From: Brevipalpus yothersi
Lineage: Eukaryota > Arthropoda > Arachnida > Trombidiformes > Tenuipalpidae
Direction: 5' to 3'
NCBI GenBank assembly: GCA_003956705.1
Contig: QZCP01000032.1
Coordinates: 1-64,000 of the forward strand
DNA: 64,000 bases
This document shows, piece by piece, positions 34,011 through 46,651 of the stretch. A program made the translations under genes and the position numbers. The notes beneath the pieces were generated by a model. The model saw nothing but the letters and a program-made list of their open reading frames with translations. It made no database searches and was not told the origin of the DNA. How positions within the stretch are numbered: position 1 is the first letter of the stretch; each line of letters starts with the position of its first letter.

Positions 34011-37000
34011 TTAATCCCGATAAGGCTTACAGTATGAATATCGATGGTTCATGTGTTGACTATAACTTCCCGAATGTGAAAAGCGTTTGAAACATTTTTT
34101 GCATTGAAACGGCTTCTCGCCACTGTGTAATCGCTTGTGTTCGGTAAGATGGTGCTTGTGTTTGAAGGCTTTCTTACAAACATCACATTTGTGAGGTCGT
34201 TGTCCTGCAATGAAATTAGAACAAAAAAAATTGGAAATTAGGAAAACTTGAAGAATATTTCTATTGAGAAAATCGGTAAAATCGATTTTCCACTACTTTA
34301 CCTGAATGCTCATATTTGTGGCGTGCCAGAGAGCTTGTTTTACTGAATCGTTTGTCACATTGATCACATGGATAGATCAAATTGGATTGAGATGATTTAT
34401 TTGAATCATCTCGATTAGCATTCTCATCAATAGATGTATTAAAGGGTGTTGCAGTAGTATTGGCACTCAAAATTTCACTCTCATCACAAGATGAGGATGC
34501 TCGACCATTGCTTCGTATATCATCATTGGTCTGTCTATTTTGCTTATCACCCACAGGCGATATGACCAATGGTCTAGGAGACATTTTCATACTTTCACTC
34601 ATCACTTCATCTTTGGCCATTGATTTACCATCATAACCGCTATCATCAGTGGCCACAGTAGATGTACCATTACTTGCGATCGGACTATTTCGGGCCGAAC
34701 CATTTTGATCAGTATTCTCAATATCTTCTCGTATTGATTTGAGGCTATATCCATCGGTAGCAATCGTGCCAATCGGAGAAGATGATGAATCAAGCTTTTC
34801 TCGCTTCACAACTGGTGTTGATCTGGTTGTATCTTCATGATGTTCATGTTCATGATGATGAGGATGATGATGATTGTCTCGCAAAGTAGGCGATGTGTTA
34901 ACATTCACAATGAATGCTGATTGACGATTGTTTTCAATTACATTAATATTATTATTAATAATATTTCGATTCATTTTGCTGCTATTACCATTGCCATTGC
35001 CAGTGCCATTGTGATTATGATTGGCGGTTAATTTACTTCGCTTGTGGGGTGATGAGGACAAGCGAGCTGGAATCGGTGACACAACGGTGGGTATTTGTGG
35101 TGCTGATGGCGGTGGTGTAGGAAAAACAGGATGATAGTGTTGGGAATAATTGATTACATTGGATGTAATTGATTTTGATCGATTGTGTGCTGAAGATGAA
35201 CTCTTTTTGACGGACAAATCGAGCGGCTGTTCTGTGTCCGGTGATAATGACAATGATGGTGAAGATGATGTACGGACCGATTCGTCTTTATTGGTCAATA
35301 ATGAACCGGCAAGGAATGATTTGGCCGCATGTCTCCAGGTGGGCGATTCAAATGTTGATTTGAGAATAGATCGAAGATTTTGGAAGGATGAACCGTGTTC
35401 AGGAAAATAATCGTTTGGATAAGCAGCCGGAGGTGGATAAATGATTGGTGTTGCAGCAGAAGCATCATAAAATATGGCTGCAGCAGCGTTGGATGGATTC
35501 GGATAGATCGGTATGATCGGTGATTGAAGCGATTTGTGATCCGTATTAATCACATTATTAATATTACTATTAGCACTGTTATTGACGGTTGAAGCGGGCG
35601 TTGAAGCGATACTTGATTGGGCACGTATACTGGCCGACGGACTCGAATGTGGCACTGGACTGGACGGCTTGGAGACCACTTTACGAGGTGATGGATGGCT
35701 TGATGGACGGTTATCATAGGTATCAGTAATTAGACCACATGATGTGGATGTAGGTAAACTTGTGCGAGCTTGACGACGATCACGAGCTCGCATATTTTGA
35801 AACCAAACTTGTACCACACGTGCTGACAGATTAATATCTTCTGCCAAACGATTGATTTCCACTTTTTTTGGCTTTGGATTCACATCGTACTCAGCACGTA
35901 GCCGACGTACAACGGGATCACTTAGAACAGATCGATATCGAGCCTTTTTGCCATCCTCTTCGGACGAATCCCTGTTTTAGATTAGCAAACAAAATAAACA
36001 ATATATTAGAGGATATGTTAGAAAGAAAAAGATAGAGACTAATTAGATTGAGAGAGAGAAGAAGAAATCAAGCATCTGACAGTAATGAGATCCATATGAT
36101 TCTGGTAGATAGAATCGATTCAACATTCAGAATCCTGATGATGATCATATATACAATTAGATCAAAATTATAATAAATCTATCAATTTTTTTAATCATCA
36201 TCATTATGATGATAATAATAGTTATAATCATATATATTATCGAATTACGATTTCTTACTTTGATTTTTCCGAATTATTCATCTGCAATGGAGACCGGAAC
36301 ATGGTCTTAAAATGTGCATTGGACACCGAAATTTGATCAGCCAGCATACTTGTGGGTGAAATATTACGATACTTTGAAAGATCAACTCCATTTTGACCAT
36401 GAGACCATGCCGAATAGGCCAAAGAGAGTGGAGTCGAGTGTGGAATATCTATCGGACTGGACATTGCACCGATTGATGGTGTTAAATTGTGGCTGGCTGC
36501 AGTGATAGTCGTCACTGGTGTTACCGAGAAACGGCCATCAGTGACCGGAGAGGATGATGTTGAAGAGGAATTAGCATTACTTGACCACATATCATTGGCT
36601 ATAAAGTGTTTTAATGTCGATGGATTGGTTACGATTGGCAAAAAATCGATAACACTCTTGGGACACAGTGGACTTCGAACACCTGAGGTGAGCATGGTGA
36701 ACGATGAAGATGAGTGATGGTGATTGTATATGGACGATGGTGATTGACCATTGGCCGGAGGCGATGATTTGTCCAGAGTAGCAGTGATGCTGTGGGCAAT
36801 TTTCTTGTTGTTGGTGGGGGTGGTGGTGGTTGTAGTAGCAACAGCGGAAGTGGATAAGGAATTTTGAATAAAATTGTGATTGTTACTGATCACCGGCGTT
36901 GTGAGGCCAATGGTTGATTGGGGATTTATAATGCAATCAATCGGACGGCATGAGTTGTTCGGAGTGACAATAGTAGTAGTGGCATCAGTAGTAGCGGAAG

Positions 37001-37913
37001 AGGATGATGAAGATGATAATTTTGAATGATGCTGATGATGATGATGATGATGATGATTTGAAGAAGAGTGATGCGGATGAATGGATGATGCGACGGAAGA
37101 TGATGATCGTCTCACTTTCGAATGGTTGCTACTGTGTGAGCTTCCAATATGATTATTATCTATTAATCTGGTACATTTATTTAAGTGATGATGATCTGAA
37201 TTATTATTATTATTATTATTATTTGAATTATTTGTATTATTATTCGTATTCGTATTATTATTATTATTATTACTACTACTTATTGATTGGCACTTTTTAC
37301 TCGTCGTATGTGAAGAAAAGGAACCTGAATGAGAGAAACGCTTGCCACAGTGTCTACATACGAAAGGCTTTTCACCCGAATGAATGCGAAGATGTTCCTT
37401 GAGATGATGCTTAAATTTAAATGCTTTACCACACTGATCACATCCAAATTTTCGTATAGAGTCCACCGTGTTTACCGGTACACTCAGTGTGGTTGCAGTG
37501 GTTATACTGGTACTTGGTGCCGGTGAAATGGTACATTGTGTTGTGGTTATAGGAATTGGAGTGGGTGGTGATGGGGAGGAGGAAGATGCCACCGAAGAGG
37601 TGGTACTGGTGGTGGCTACCGGTGGAGGTGAAGATGCCACAGAACCGTTCATCATCTCGAAGTGGCTTATGCTCGCTGCTGCTTGTGATACACTGCTGGG
37701 GATGCTGTTTATTGTGTATCCGGTGGAATACATGATCATCGATGATGATTCGGAAGTGGTTGATGAAGTGGTCGATTGAGATGAAGACGGCGATGGGGAA
37801 TGGTGATGATGATAGTGGGGAAGAAAATGGAAATAAGCAGAACGATTAGAATCATCGTGAAAGTAAGCATTTGGAATTGCTGGTGTAACGGTGGTATATA
37901 CTGGTTTGCCCAT
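34011..37913 (-). CDS. zfh1 (ZEB): ZEB/zfh-1 zinc-finger homeodomain transcription repressor
   Basis: DNA-binding repressor of the ZEB family, acting in mesoderm, neurons and epithelial-mesenchymal decisions in known animals. Exons 36259-37913, 34302-35971 and 34011-34204 join in phase to about 1172 residues. The N-terminal cluster has two fingers (C158-x2-C161...H174-x3-H178, then C186-x2-C189...H202-x5-C208) in the ZEB order (KAFKFKHHLKEHLRIHSGEKP, a close match). The homeodomain is at about 561-620 (NPKPKK, then VVQVWFQNMRARDRR). PLDLS at about 801-805 is the CtBP co-repressor site. Three C-terminal fingers end at HMNHRYSYCKPYRD. An in-frame stop just upstream with no acceptor between it and the ATG supports the start. 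Family fingers 1-2 are not encoded here, and the acidic tail after the last finger is missing. Long Asn, His and Ser runs occur in the linkers. Confidence 0.93.
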
Positions 37914-38268
37914 GGAATGATTTTGGTTTTCAATGGAAGAAGAGGGAGAAGAATTGAAATTAATTTACGAAAAAATAACTCGATTAAATTGTTCGAGAAT
38001 GTACACACTGGAAAAAGAGATGTGGAAATATTATCAACAGCGAGAAGAAAAAAATTATCATTGAAATTGTTTAGACGAAAATTTTTTCTTTCTCCTCGAA
38101 AATTGCGAAAAAAATGAGGGAGAAAAAAAAAGTTTGGAGAAAATTATGAAGATAAAAACCTTCTGGAAGATCACTTTGGCGTATGTGAGCCATAAAACCG
38201 AAATGAGACCAAAGAGATGAGGGAAAGAGAAGAGAGATGGACTCGAAAAAGAGAGAGAGAGTAAAGGA

Positions 38269-38271
<3 letters not shown>

Positions 38272-38337
<66 letters not shown>

Positions 38338-38524
38338 ACCAGATCGGACGAAGTGAAATTAGTTTGAAAAATAAGAAGAGCGAAAATGAGCCAGTAAGAG
38401 CCCACCAAAAAGAAGGCTCCAAGATGTGGGAGGTAAAAGTAGGTATTATAGGAGCAGAGCCCCGGGAGCATCTTCTTTCTCTCAGCCTCTTTTCTTCTTT
38501 CGGCCTCCTTACGAGCCCATCAGC

Positions 38525-38589
<65 letters not shown>
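38272..38589. repeat. (GA)n then (CT)n inverted pair
   Basis: About 59 bp of GA (38272-38330) and about 61 bp of CT (38529-38589) on the same strand are mutually complementary, separated by about 198 bp. They are the first long tracts upstream of the zfh-1 start. Confidence 0.95.
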
Positions 38590-38594
<5 letters not shown>

Positions 38595-39119
38595 CTAGCA
38601 ACTCAGTGGATCTGTTTTGTTTGCTAAGCATATGCGACCAGAAAGTCGGTTTTCTCTTCAACTCAATTTTTTTGGAAATTATATTTGCCAATTTCAAGTA
38701 TGGCCCATCGAAAGTGTAGTTCTAGAGAAAAAGATCATTTCTAGCGAAAGGGTGCCACAAGCCTATTGTGAAGGCCGCTTTGTTTTTGATGATCTTTTGT
38801 TTCGGCGAATCGAGAGCGCTCAAGAGCAAAGTAGGATCAGATAATCGAAGATTATCTAGCTAAGAGAGAAGCTAATCCAAAATGCTGAGGATAGGATTCA
38901 GAGAAGAGGAAGGGAAGAAAGAGAGAGAGAGGGAGAGATGAGAAGTAAAGACCAGTGGAAAGAAATCAAGAGGAAGATTTTTTCCAATCATGCAAGAATA
39001 CTTCTCGATTTGGCTTGAATCCATGTAAAACATCGTCAACAAATAAGGGAAACATAAATAGTCGTGTAGGGTGAAGAGGAGAGAAGAAGAGAAGAGAGAG
39101 AAAAAGAAGATAAATACGA

Positions 39120-39124
<5 letters not shown>

Positions 39125-39169
<45 letters not shown>
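39125..39169. repeat. (GA)n microsatellite
   Basis: About 22 GA units in the zfh-1-proximal desert, flanked by degenerate purine-rich DNA. Confidence 0.94.
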
Positions 39170-39171
<2 letters not shown>

Positions 39172-39918
39172 AAAAGCATGGAAGATATGGTTTCTTCTCC
39201 TAGAATAGGATAGGTTAATGGGACTCAGAAGGCAGTTCACGTACCATTTATCCGTACCTTGACAACAGGCTTCACGCATTTCGAATGGAGGAGAGAGAGA
39301 GAGAAGAGAAGTAAAGATGCTTCGGATGAAGGAAGACCGAATCTTAATTGCTTCGTCAATACAATTCGTATGAGCATCTTGAAGAAGAGACAGAGAAAAA
39401 GAAGCAGCAAGCTAACTGGGAGAGAGAGACAAGGAGGATGGAGAATTGAAGCTCGTTCTGGTTTCTTCATAACCAGAACCAGTAAGTTGGAACTTTTCTT
39501 TCAACAAAAGTATCCAATGCTATTATCTTCTCCTCATGTGTATGTGTATACGCATCAACCTTTGGCCACAATCATGGTGATGGAAAAAGAAGGACAGTGG
39601 ATATCAGAGGATGAAGGATGCTGACAAAAGAGGAAGAAGGAGAAGAAGAAGATGCGATTGGAAGGTGATTCGGGCTGGAAGATGGAGAGAGGGTAAGTGA
39701 AGGTGCAATTTAAACAGATCAGAAAGAGGATGCAGTCAAGTTGAATATGATGTAGAATAAGAGAGGGAGAAAGAGAATAAAAGTATTCACTCGGTAAGGA
39801 GAAGAAGAGAAAATCTCCTCTCCATGATGATGGACAGCAAGAATATAAGAGTATAATGAAAGATTCAACGCCTTAGAGTGGAGATAGAAGAAGGGATGCT
39901 GGATGAGGCCAAGAAAGT

Positions 39919-39923
<5 letters not shown>

Positions 39924-39964
<41 letters not shown>
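39924..39964. repeat. (GA)n microsatellite
   Basis: About 20 units, 23 bp after a GATGCTGGATG word at 39895. Confidence 0.94.
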
Positions 39965-39967
<3 letters not shown>

Positions 39968-40942
39968 TATGGGTCTAGCTAAGAGCTGTATGATGGCACT
40001 GACATGCATAAGAAGATAAGAGGAAAGAGCGAAAAGAGGAAAGTATGAATGATTATGATGGAAGAAAAGATGAGGATAAGAATACAGAATTAAGATGATG
40101 TTGAATACTTTTACTTTCTCACCTTCACCATAGAGAAACATACATACATACATACACACCCACATACACACACCTTAGCTTGTATGATGGAAAAAAGGGG
40201 TCTAAAAGTCGTGCCATGATTGTAGATGACGTTAACCTGACGGATAAGCTCAGTCAACTTTTACTCTTATATCCCAGGTTTTTCGTTGGCATCTTTTCTC
40301 TCTTCTCTCTTCTCTCCACATCTTCATGCTCACTAAATCCTCTCGAAATAGAAACATTCGAGTTTACTGGATAGATTCACAAAATGTGTCAACAAACTGC
40401 AAGCCAACAGAATCATGAGAGAAGCCAGCAGCAGAATATCTTCCATAGACATGAGATGTGAGTATGCTGGCAAGAATTGTTGGATGGGATAGAGAAAGAG
40501 AAAAAGAGATGAAGAAGAGGTGGAAATGAGAAGAGAGAGAGAGGGAGAAAAGAAAGAGAGAGCAAGTGATGCTGGATGAAGACGATAGATGATCAAGAGG
40601 TACATTTTCTTTTGCTACATGAAATACAGTGTGTATCATACATATACATATACACGAGAAATGAACAACAACAACAGAATGCAACAAATGATGATGATTA
40701 TGGTGAATCACTATTGACAAGATTTTCATCTATCGATATGCCCTGTCACAATGTGGACGGGAAATTTGTTTCACATAGGATCGCCATCAAAGTGGCTGTC
40801 TATCTATCTTTCTCTTCCTCCATTTCTCTCCATCCACTCGTATTCTTCCGATAACTTTTATTGTTCTATTCTATCTTTCTCTCTGTTTCTCATCTTCTAT
40901 ACAAAGTATACAGGAAAACATTCAAATCACAATTTCAGGATT

Positions 40943-40943
40943 G

Positions 40944-40993
<50 letters not shown>
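40943..40993. repeat. (CT)n microsatellite
   Basis: About 25 units with a single TCG interruption near its start; pyrimidine on the plus strand. Confidence 0.94.
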
Positions 40994-40995
<2 letters not shown>

Positions 40996-41544
40996 ATGGA
41001 ATGAATTATTATTGTGACCGTTGGTGCCGACAGCGGATAAAATCGGTGATCAAGGAATAAAAGTAACAACACAATGTCCATTGGTGTGCTTTCAATGTTT
41101 CGAGTCCTTTTCATGAAAATTGAACACACGGATGAAGAAGAGGGAGAGGAAGAAGATGTGGAGAGATGCTGCACGTCCAATATGTGAAATAGGTTGATAC
41201 TGGATGAGAGAGAGAGCACATCTAGATACAATAGTGACCGAGTGTGTGTAGTCATATTTATGAATGGGATGAGGATAAAGAGTATGAAGGATATACACAG
41301 TCAACGATCACTATCACCTACTCTCTCACTTTTATCCATCCAGCTTGATTATTGAGAAAGGTTACTTTCCATCTCTCTCTCCCTCTTTTCCACTCCATCT
41401 TGACTTTCAAAAAGACTAGTTTGCATCATATATATTATATCATGTTTATGAGGAACAAGGATGGCTAGATGAGAGTAAAAGAGCTACTGTATAATATTAT
41501 TTCGCTATGCTCACATGGTAAAAGAAAGAGAAAAGGAAAGAAGG

Positions 41545-41569
41545 GAGAGAGAGAGAGAGAGAGAGAGAG
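41545..41569. repeat. (GA)n microsatellite
   Basis: About 12 units, one of the shorter tracts in the cluster. Confidence 0.9.
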
Positions 41570-42469
41570 GAGGCAGATCCGATGGCAAATATTCAAAGAG
41601 ATTTATCCCTAATCCGATTGCTGGGCTAGTGAGTTGGCTATGAATTTTGGTGCCATAAGTCGCACTCACTTTCTCTCTCTTTCTCTTCAACTCTGTTGCC
41701 AATATATTGCCATCAAAATCTTCCATAAAGAATCGCCTTCTTCTTCTCCTAGCTTATTCATTCTCCGGTAAACACTGAACCCATGTGGCTGTGATGGGAA
41801 TTCATCGTCTCCTCTCATCATCATTCTGCATCAGGTATCTTTCTCCGTATTCTCATCATATTCTCTAGTGGAAAAGCAGGAAGAGAGAGAAATAAAGAAA
41901 GCCAGAGATCATACCATGTATCTGTTGCCGAATCAAGATCAGCGACATTGAAGAGATAACCAAATCATATTCACCAGCATCAATATTTTTCTCTTCATAC
42001 TCATGTCGACTCTTCATCCTACTCAAGGGAATACGACGAACTTTATCGTATCTATTCTCAGTGTTATTCATCATACATTTTTTCATATTTTTGGAACAAA
42101 ACTTGAAGAATAATATTAGGAAAAACTTTGAATAACCGCGAGTATTTACCAGTTACAGGAGGAAATTTTTGAAGTTTATATAACAAAATTCTTGGCCTAC
42201 TCTTATTTTCCAACCTATTCTATCCTATCATGCTGATGATACTTCTCTATCAATATCACCAATCACAGGAGAGTAGGAATAGAGTTTGAGAATGTTCAAA
42301 CTAGTAACCAGGCAAGCATTTTCTTGGCAATTGTGAGCGATGATATGAGTTTCATGATATTAAGCAGGGTGAATGAAATTTTTTCGATATATAGAAATAG
42401 TGTTGAGTAAAACTACATCTGTTTACATTTACCACATCATTGAATCAGAATTGAAGCGTAAGAAAGAAA

Positions 42470-42476
<7 letters not shown>

Positions 42477-42546
<70 letters not shown>
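42477..42546. repeat. (GA)n microsatellite, longest in the window
   Basis: About 35 perfect units (70 bp). The lack of interruptions suggests recent expansion. Confidence 0.96.
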
Positions 42547-42549
<3 letters not shown>

Positions 42550-43111
42550 AGCCTTTCTGGCAATGAATAGTCTGGATTAAGGAGTGAAGAAAAATTGAAT
42601 TTTCCACTTTGAATATATTTCAGAAAATGTTTAAATGAATAAGATAGTATTTTGGAATGAAAAATCGGTCCAAAATGTTACGAAATGTATCAACACAACA
42701 AATTGGTATGTTTTTCCTAGACCTATCCAGAGAAAGTTCACTTGCCGGTAATACATACATACATACATTATATAATTACGTACACGTATATAAACACACG
42801 ATACATGTTCTCTCTCACTTTCCGTTTTCCATCTTTTCTCGCATCTTGAAAGAATTTCATTCCACACCAGTCTGTGTGTAACTTTCAAAATTTTTCTTCT
42901 CTCTCTCTCGCTTCATGATATCATCAACGTCAACGAAGGCAAAGAAGAAGAGAAAGAGCAAAAGACTTGAACCAGTACCAGAAGAGCGTTGATGTGAACC
43001 GTCAATGGCAATCACGAAGAAGACGAAGAAATGAGTAAGAAGCAATTCTCGGGAATCATGATACAGAGAGGAGAAGAATCTTCCCCACACTAGCAAGTGA
43101 TGCTGAGGGAG

Positions 43112-43114
<3 letters not shown>

Positions 43115-43170
<56 letters not shown>
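43115..43170. repeat. (GA)n microsatellite
   Basis: About 28 units, beginning 10 bp after the GATGCTG word at 43099. Confidence 0.95.
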
Positions 43171-43174
<4 letters not shown>

Positions 43175-44849
43175 GGAAAAGAAGTTTATCTGTGCTTATT
43201 GAGTGCATCAAGTTCAATGTCTCAGAGCATTTCTTCAAGACATGAGAGCAAGTGAGCGTTGAAAGTAAATAGAGTGGAGATAGTCCATCAAGAGTCTCTG
43301 TATTCCATCGATTCAAACTTGCTCAATTTATGAGGTTTTTTCCAGAGGCAAGAAAGGGAGAGAGAAAGAGAATCAAAATCGAATGAGTAAAGATGTGTGA
43401 AGGTGACAAATATTGGCTGAAAATTTCATCTTATACGATTAATTTTGGCTCCTTGATATTAAAGGCGATGAAAATTTTTTCTTCCTTGATCATACATTCT
43501 GAGAACGATTGAACAGTTCAAAATCGAAAGAGTGTCTCCATTGCATGATTCAAGATTAAACTCAATACACAATAATACAGTTCGATGGAACACGGCAATT
43601 CAAAATCGAAAATGGTCGAGATTATTGCACACGTTTTCATGGGAGGGTATTTATTGTGAGCATGAGATTTTCTCTCTTTTTCTTTCTTCTTTTTTGCCAA
43701 TGAACAGTAAATAGCATACTCTATCCCATTGTAACGGGTAAAATGTGGTAGAATATGAGAGAAAATTCAATGTTTACCTCGAATTCCTTCGATTCTCGAA
43801 AAACTGTCAATTCTGTATACAGAGTACACTTGATTAGATGAGAATATTCTCTGCGCTTCTTTGTGCCAAGAGGATATCATCTCGATCAAAGGTGATACAA
43901 ATGGATAGGTGAATCTATACACATCTCTTGTTTTCCTGTCGATTTGCTCAATTTCACTTTATAAAAGAGAAAGAGAGATAAGATTTTCTAGAGGCAAAAA
44001 AAGATGAGGATAGAATAAATGAGCGCTTGTTGTATGTGTATTGGTGTGAGAAAATCTGTATCGCTCAGATTTGATGACACATTCTGTCTCTTTTTCTTCC
44101 TCCTTGAATACACACACACACACACACATACACATAGGGAACACATGATGAAGTAAGAGAACGGATATTGACACTGAACAAGTGAGAGAGAGAAAAAGAC
44201 TACAAAAGTGACTTCTTGAGCATTCTTCCTCCTCCCGGAAGCATTCAAGTATCAATCCTCTTCCTGATTGAGGGTGTGATACATGGATGCAACAAATTTT
44301 TCAATAACTAATATAAATAATATACAAGAAGAGGAGAAGAAGAAAAAAAAATCACCCTCTTCACTGTATAATGGTGATGAGAGTCCTTTGATTGCGAAAT
44401 TGATAGAAATATTATCAGATGTCCAAACATTCATTCAAATGATATCAGGCTCAGAGAGAGAAAGAGAGAGAGAGAAAGTATCGAAGAGTGAGTGAAGATT
44501 AATTCAATGAGTTACATGAGCACCCCCAAAAGTCCATTGGAGTATGTTTGTCCATAGAGCAAAGTGGCATAAGTTTCTATGGATCATTGGCTATGAGTCA
44601 ATCATTCATTCATTCGGTGATTTCATGTCAGATCGTAGAGAGAAAGTGAAAGTAGTAAAGAAAAAAAAACGATTCAAGCAAGTGAACCTTTTTTCGCTTC
44701 TCTCTTCCATGGACAACTTCGCAATGGTAAATCTATTGGAGTCATCAGATTGAGTGAATGGATTCTCAATGTATTTGGGCTAAGTTCCGAAAGAGAGGAA
44801 GAAAGAGAGAAAAAAAAGCTAGTGATTGTGGTGAGTGGATAGACGATTG

Positions 44850-46493
44850 AAGATAAACGTTGATTAGCAGGATTAGATGCAATCATGTAACCAGAATCAC
44901 ATCAATTTGGATGAAGCGAGTGGAATCAAGACAAAAATCAGAAAAAGAGAGCAAAAAAGAGAGAGAGAAAAATAGGAAGGACATATACACATAGAAAAAA
45001 AGTAACTCTCATTTACGTCACTTGCTTACGAATGAGTTGCAATATGTACTAGAAAGAAAGTAAAAGAAAGATGGAGAGAGAGAGAGAGAGAAAGAGAGAA
45101 TCTTAGTCATTTTTTCGATGCAATCGAAATAAGAAAAACAAATGATTCACTGTATGCAATCATTCATTAATATTTATCGTAGTGTTCATAATACATCAAA
45201 ATTTTGTGAACAAATTATGATGAACAAGAGAAAGAGAAGAAGGTCCAAAACTTTCTTTGTATTTGGCAAATGATTTCAAGCATGTGAAGAATATTTTGAA
45301 GAAAAAACTAGGCAATATCTTTGCTCGAAAATCAAGTGGAAAGAACAAAGGCGATACCGTTATTTTGCTCCATCTTTCTCCTCCCTGAAGGATGAGTAAG
45401 AAGGAGAAGAAAAAACATACATATATACACATATAGAAAGATGAGGTTGAAAGAGTTAATGCAGACTATGGTTTTTGTTTTGATTAAGTCAAACAAGCCC
45501 AGCTCAAATGATTAAATCATCTATAAACTAAACCCATGAATTCAGTAATCAGTGTAGCGATAAAATCAGAAGTGAATACAAAATGAAGAGCTAATTATTC
45601 AGCTTATCAATAAGATATCCACGGAAATCATTATTCCTCCACATACAAGATATCTTACAAGCTTGTATTCTCTCTGTAAGATTTTCAATTAGCTAAAAAA
45701 GTTTGCCTTCCTCTTCTTTACATATATACATACAGTATATACAGTTCAAATGATTCAAAGCTGTTCTAAATGTTTTTCACAATTGTTTGCTCAAGTAAAA
45801 AAAGGGCACATAAATCTTGTTTCGAAAAAGTTTTTTACATATTTTGCAAATGAATTTACATGCAGACAGATAGAAAGAGATGGAAAACCAAGTGAAACCT
45901 CAAATTCTTTGTTGTTCAGTGAAAATGGATCCATTTTTGCCGATTGTCAATTCAATTTTTGAACATATCTCCATGAAACAATTTCCAATAAAGAATCGGA
46001 AGAGATCTTCATACATCATGAAAGCTTCGATGAGTTTCAAATTTATCAAAATTAGAATATTGATCTTTCTTCCTTTTGCCTCTCTTCCTATTCTTATGGT
46101 GAACAATTTTGATTACCTCTTACGATCTGTCACATTATGTATCGATTTTTTTTCTCTGGAAAATATGAATAATCGATTGGATCGTCGGTTAAGATTGATC
46201 GAAAGATTATGCTTGCCTATGCGGAAAAAAACCTCCAGGAATCAACATCCAGCTCATGGGAATTGCTAAATGATTCTTTCCCAGCATCATGGATCCACGT
46301 GAGTTTAGTTGGCAAAATCAAAATAAACAAGGTGTATACAAAGAGAAACAGATAGATAAACTCAAAGAGAAATGAAGAGAGAAAGAAAGAGATAGGTTAC
46401 ACATGTAGTAGATAAAGGTGAATTGATTAGTAGGATTAGATGCAATCATGTTTGTCTTGAATCACATCAATTTGGAGGAATCAAGTGGAATCG
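44850..46493 (+). repeat. Dispersed direct repeat pair of about 80 bp
   Basis: Copies at 44850-44929 and 46410-46493 share GATTAG.AGGATTAGATGCA and ATCACATCAATTTGG followed by A.GAA and AGTGGAATC, with a diverged centre. They are non-coding, in the same orientation, 1.5 kb apart, and not built of GA dinucleotides. Confidence 0.85.
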
Positions 46494-46580
46494 ATTGATT
46501 CCAACTGCCTTTGAGGTAGAATGAAAAAGAGGATATAAATGATAGGAACCAAGAATCAGTTTAGGAAGAGGAAAAGTGCG

Positions 46581-46584
<4 letters not shown>

Positions 46585-46643
<59 letters not shown>
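46585..46643. repeat. (CT)n microsatellite
   Basis: About 29 units, shortly after the second copy of the 80-bp element. Confidence 0.95.

Positions 46644-46651
<8 letters not shown>

Larger units (their letters stand above)
37914..44280. other. Gene desert, part 1: GA/CT-rich, upstream of zfh-1
   Basis: No supportable gene. Most open frames here are translations of (GA)n or (CT)n. It contains seven long tracts listed separately and five GATGCTG words between 39617 and 43105. The one frame with ordinary codon use is 41915-42086 (-), followed by a GTATGA donor; it is unassigned. A (CA)n run lies at 44110-44128. Confidence 0.6.

Noticed and set aside
45750..46269. Two overlapping plus-strand frames of 70 and 129 codons
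   Set aside because: They overlap in different frames, resemble no domain and have no plausible exon context. Probably chance frames in a repeat-poor patch.
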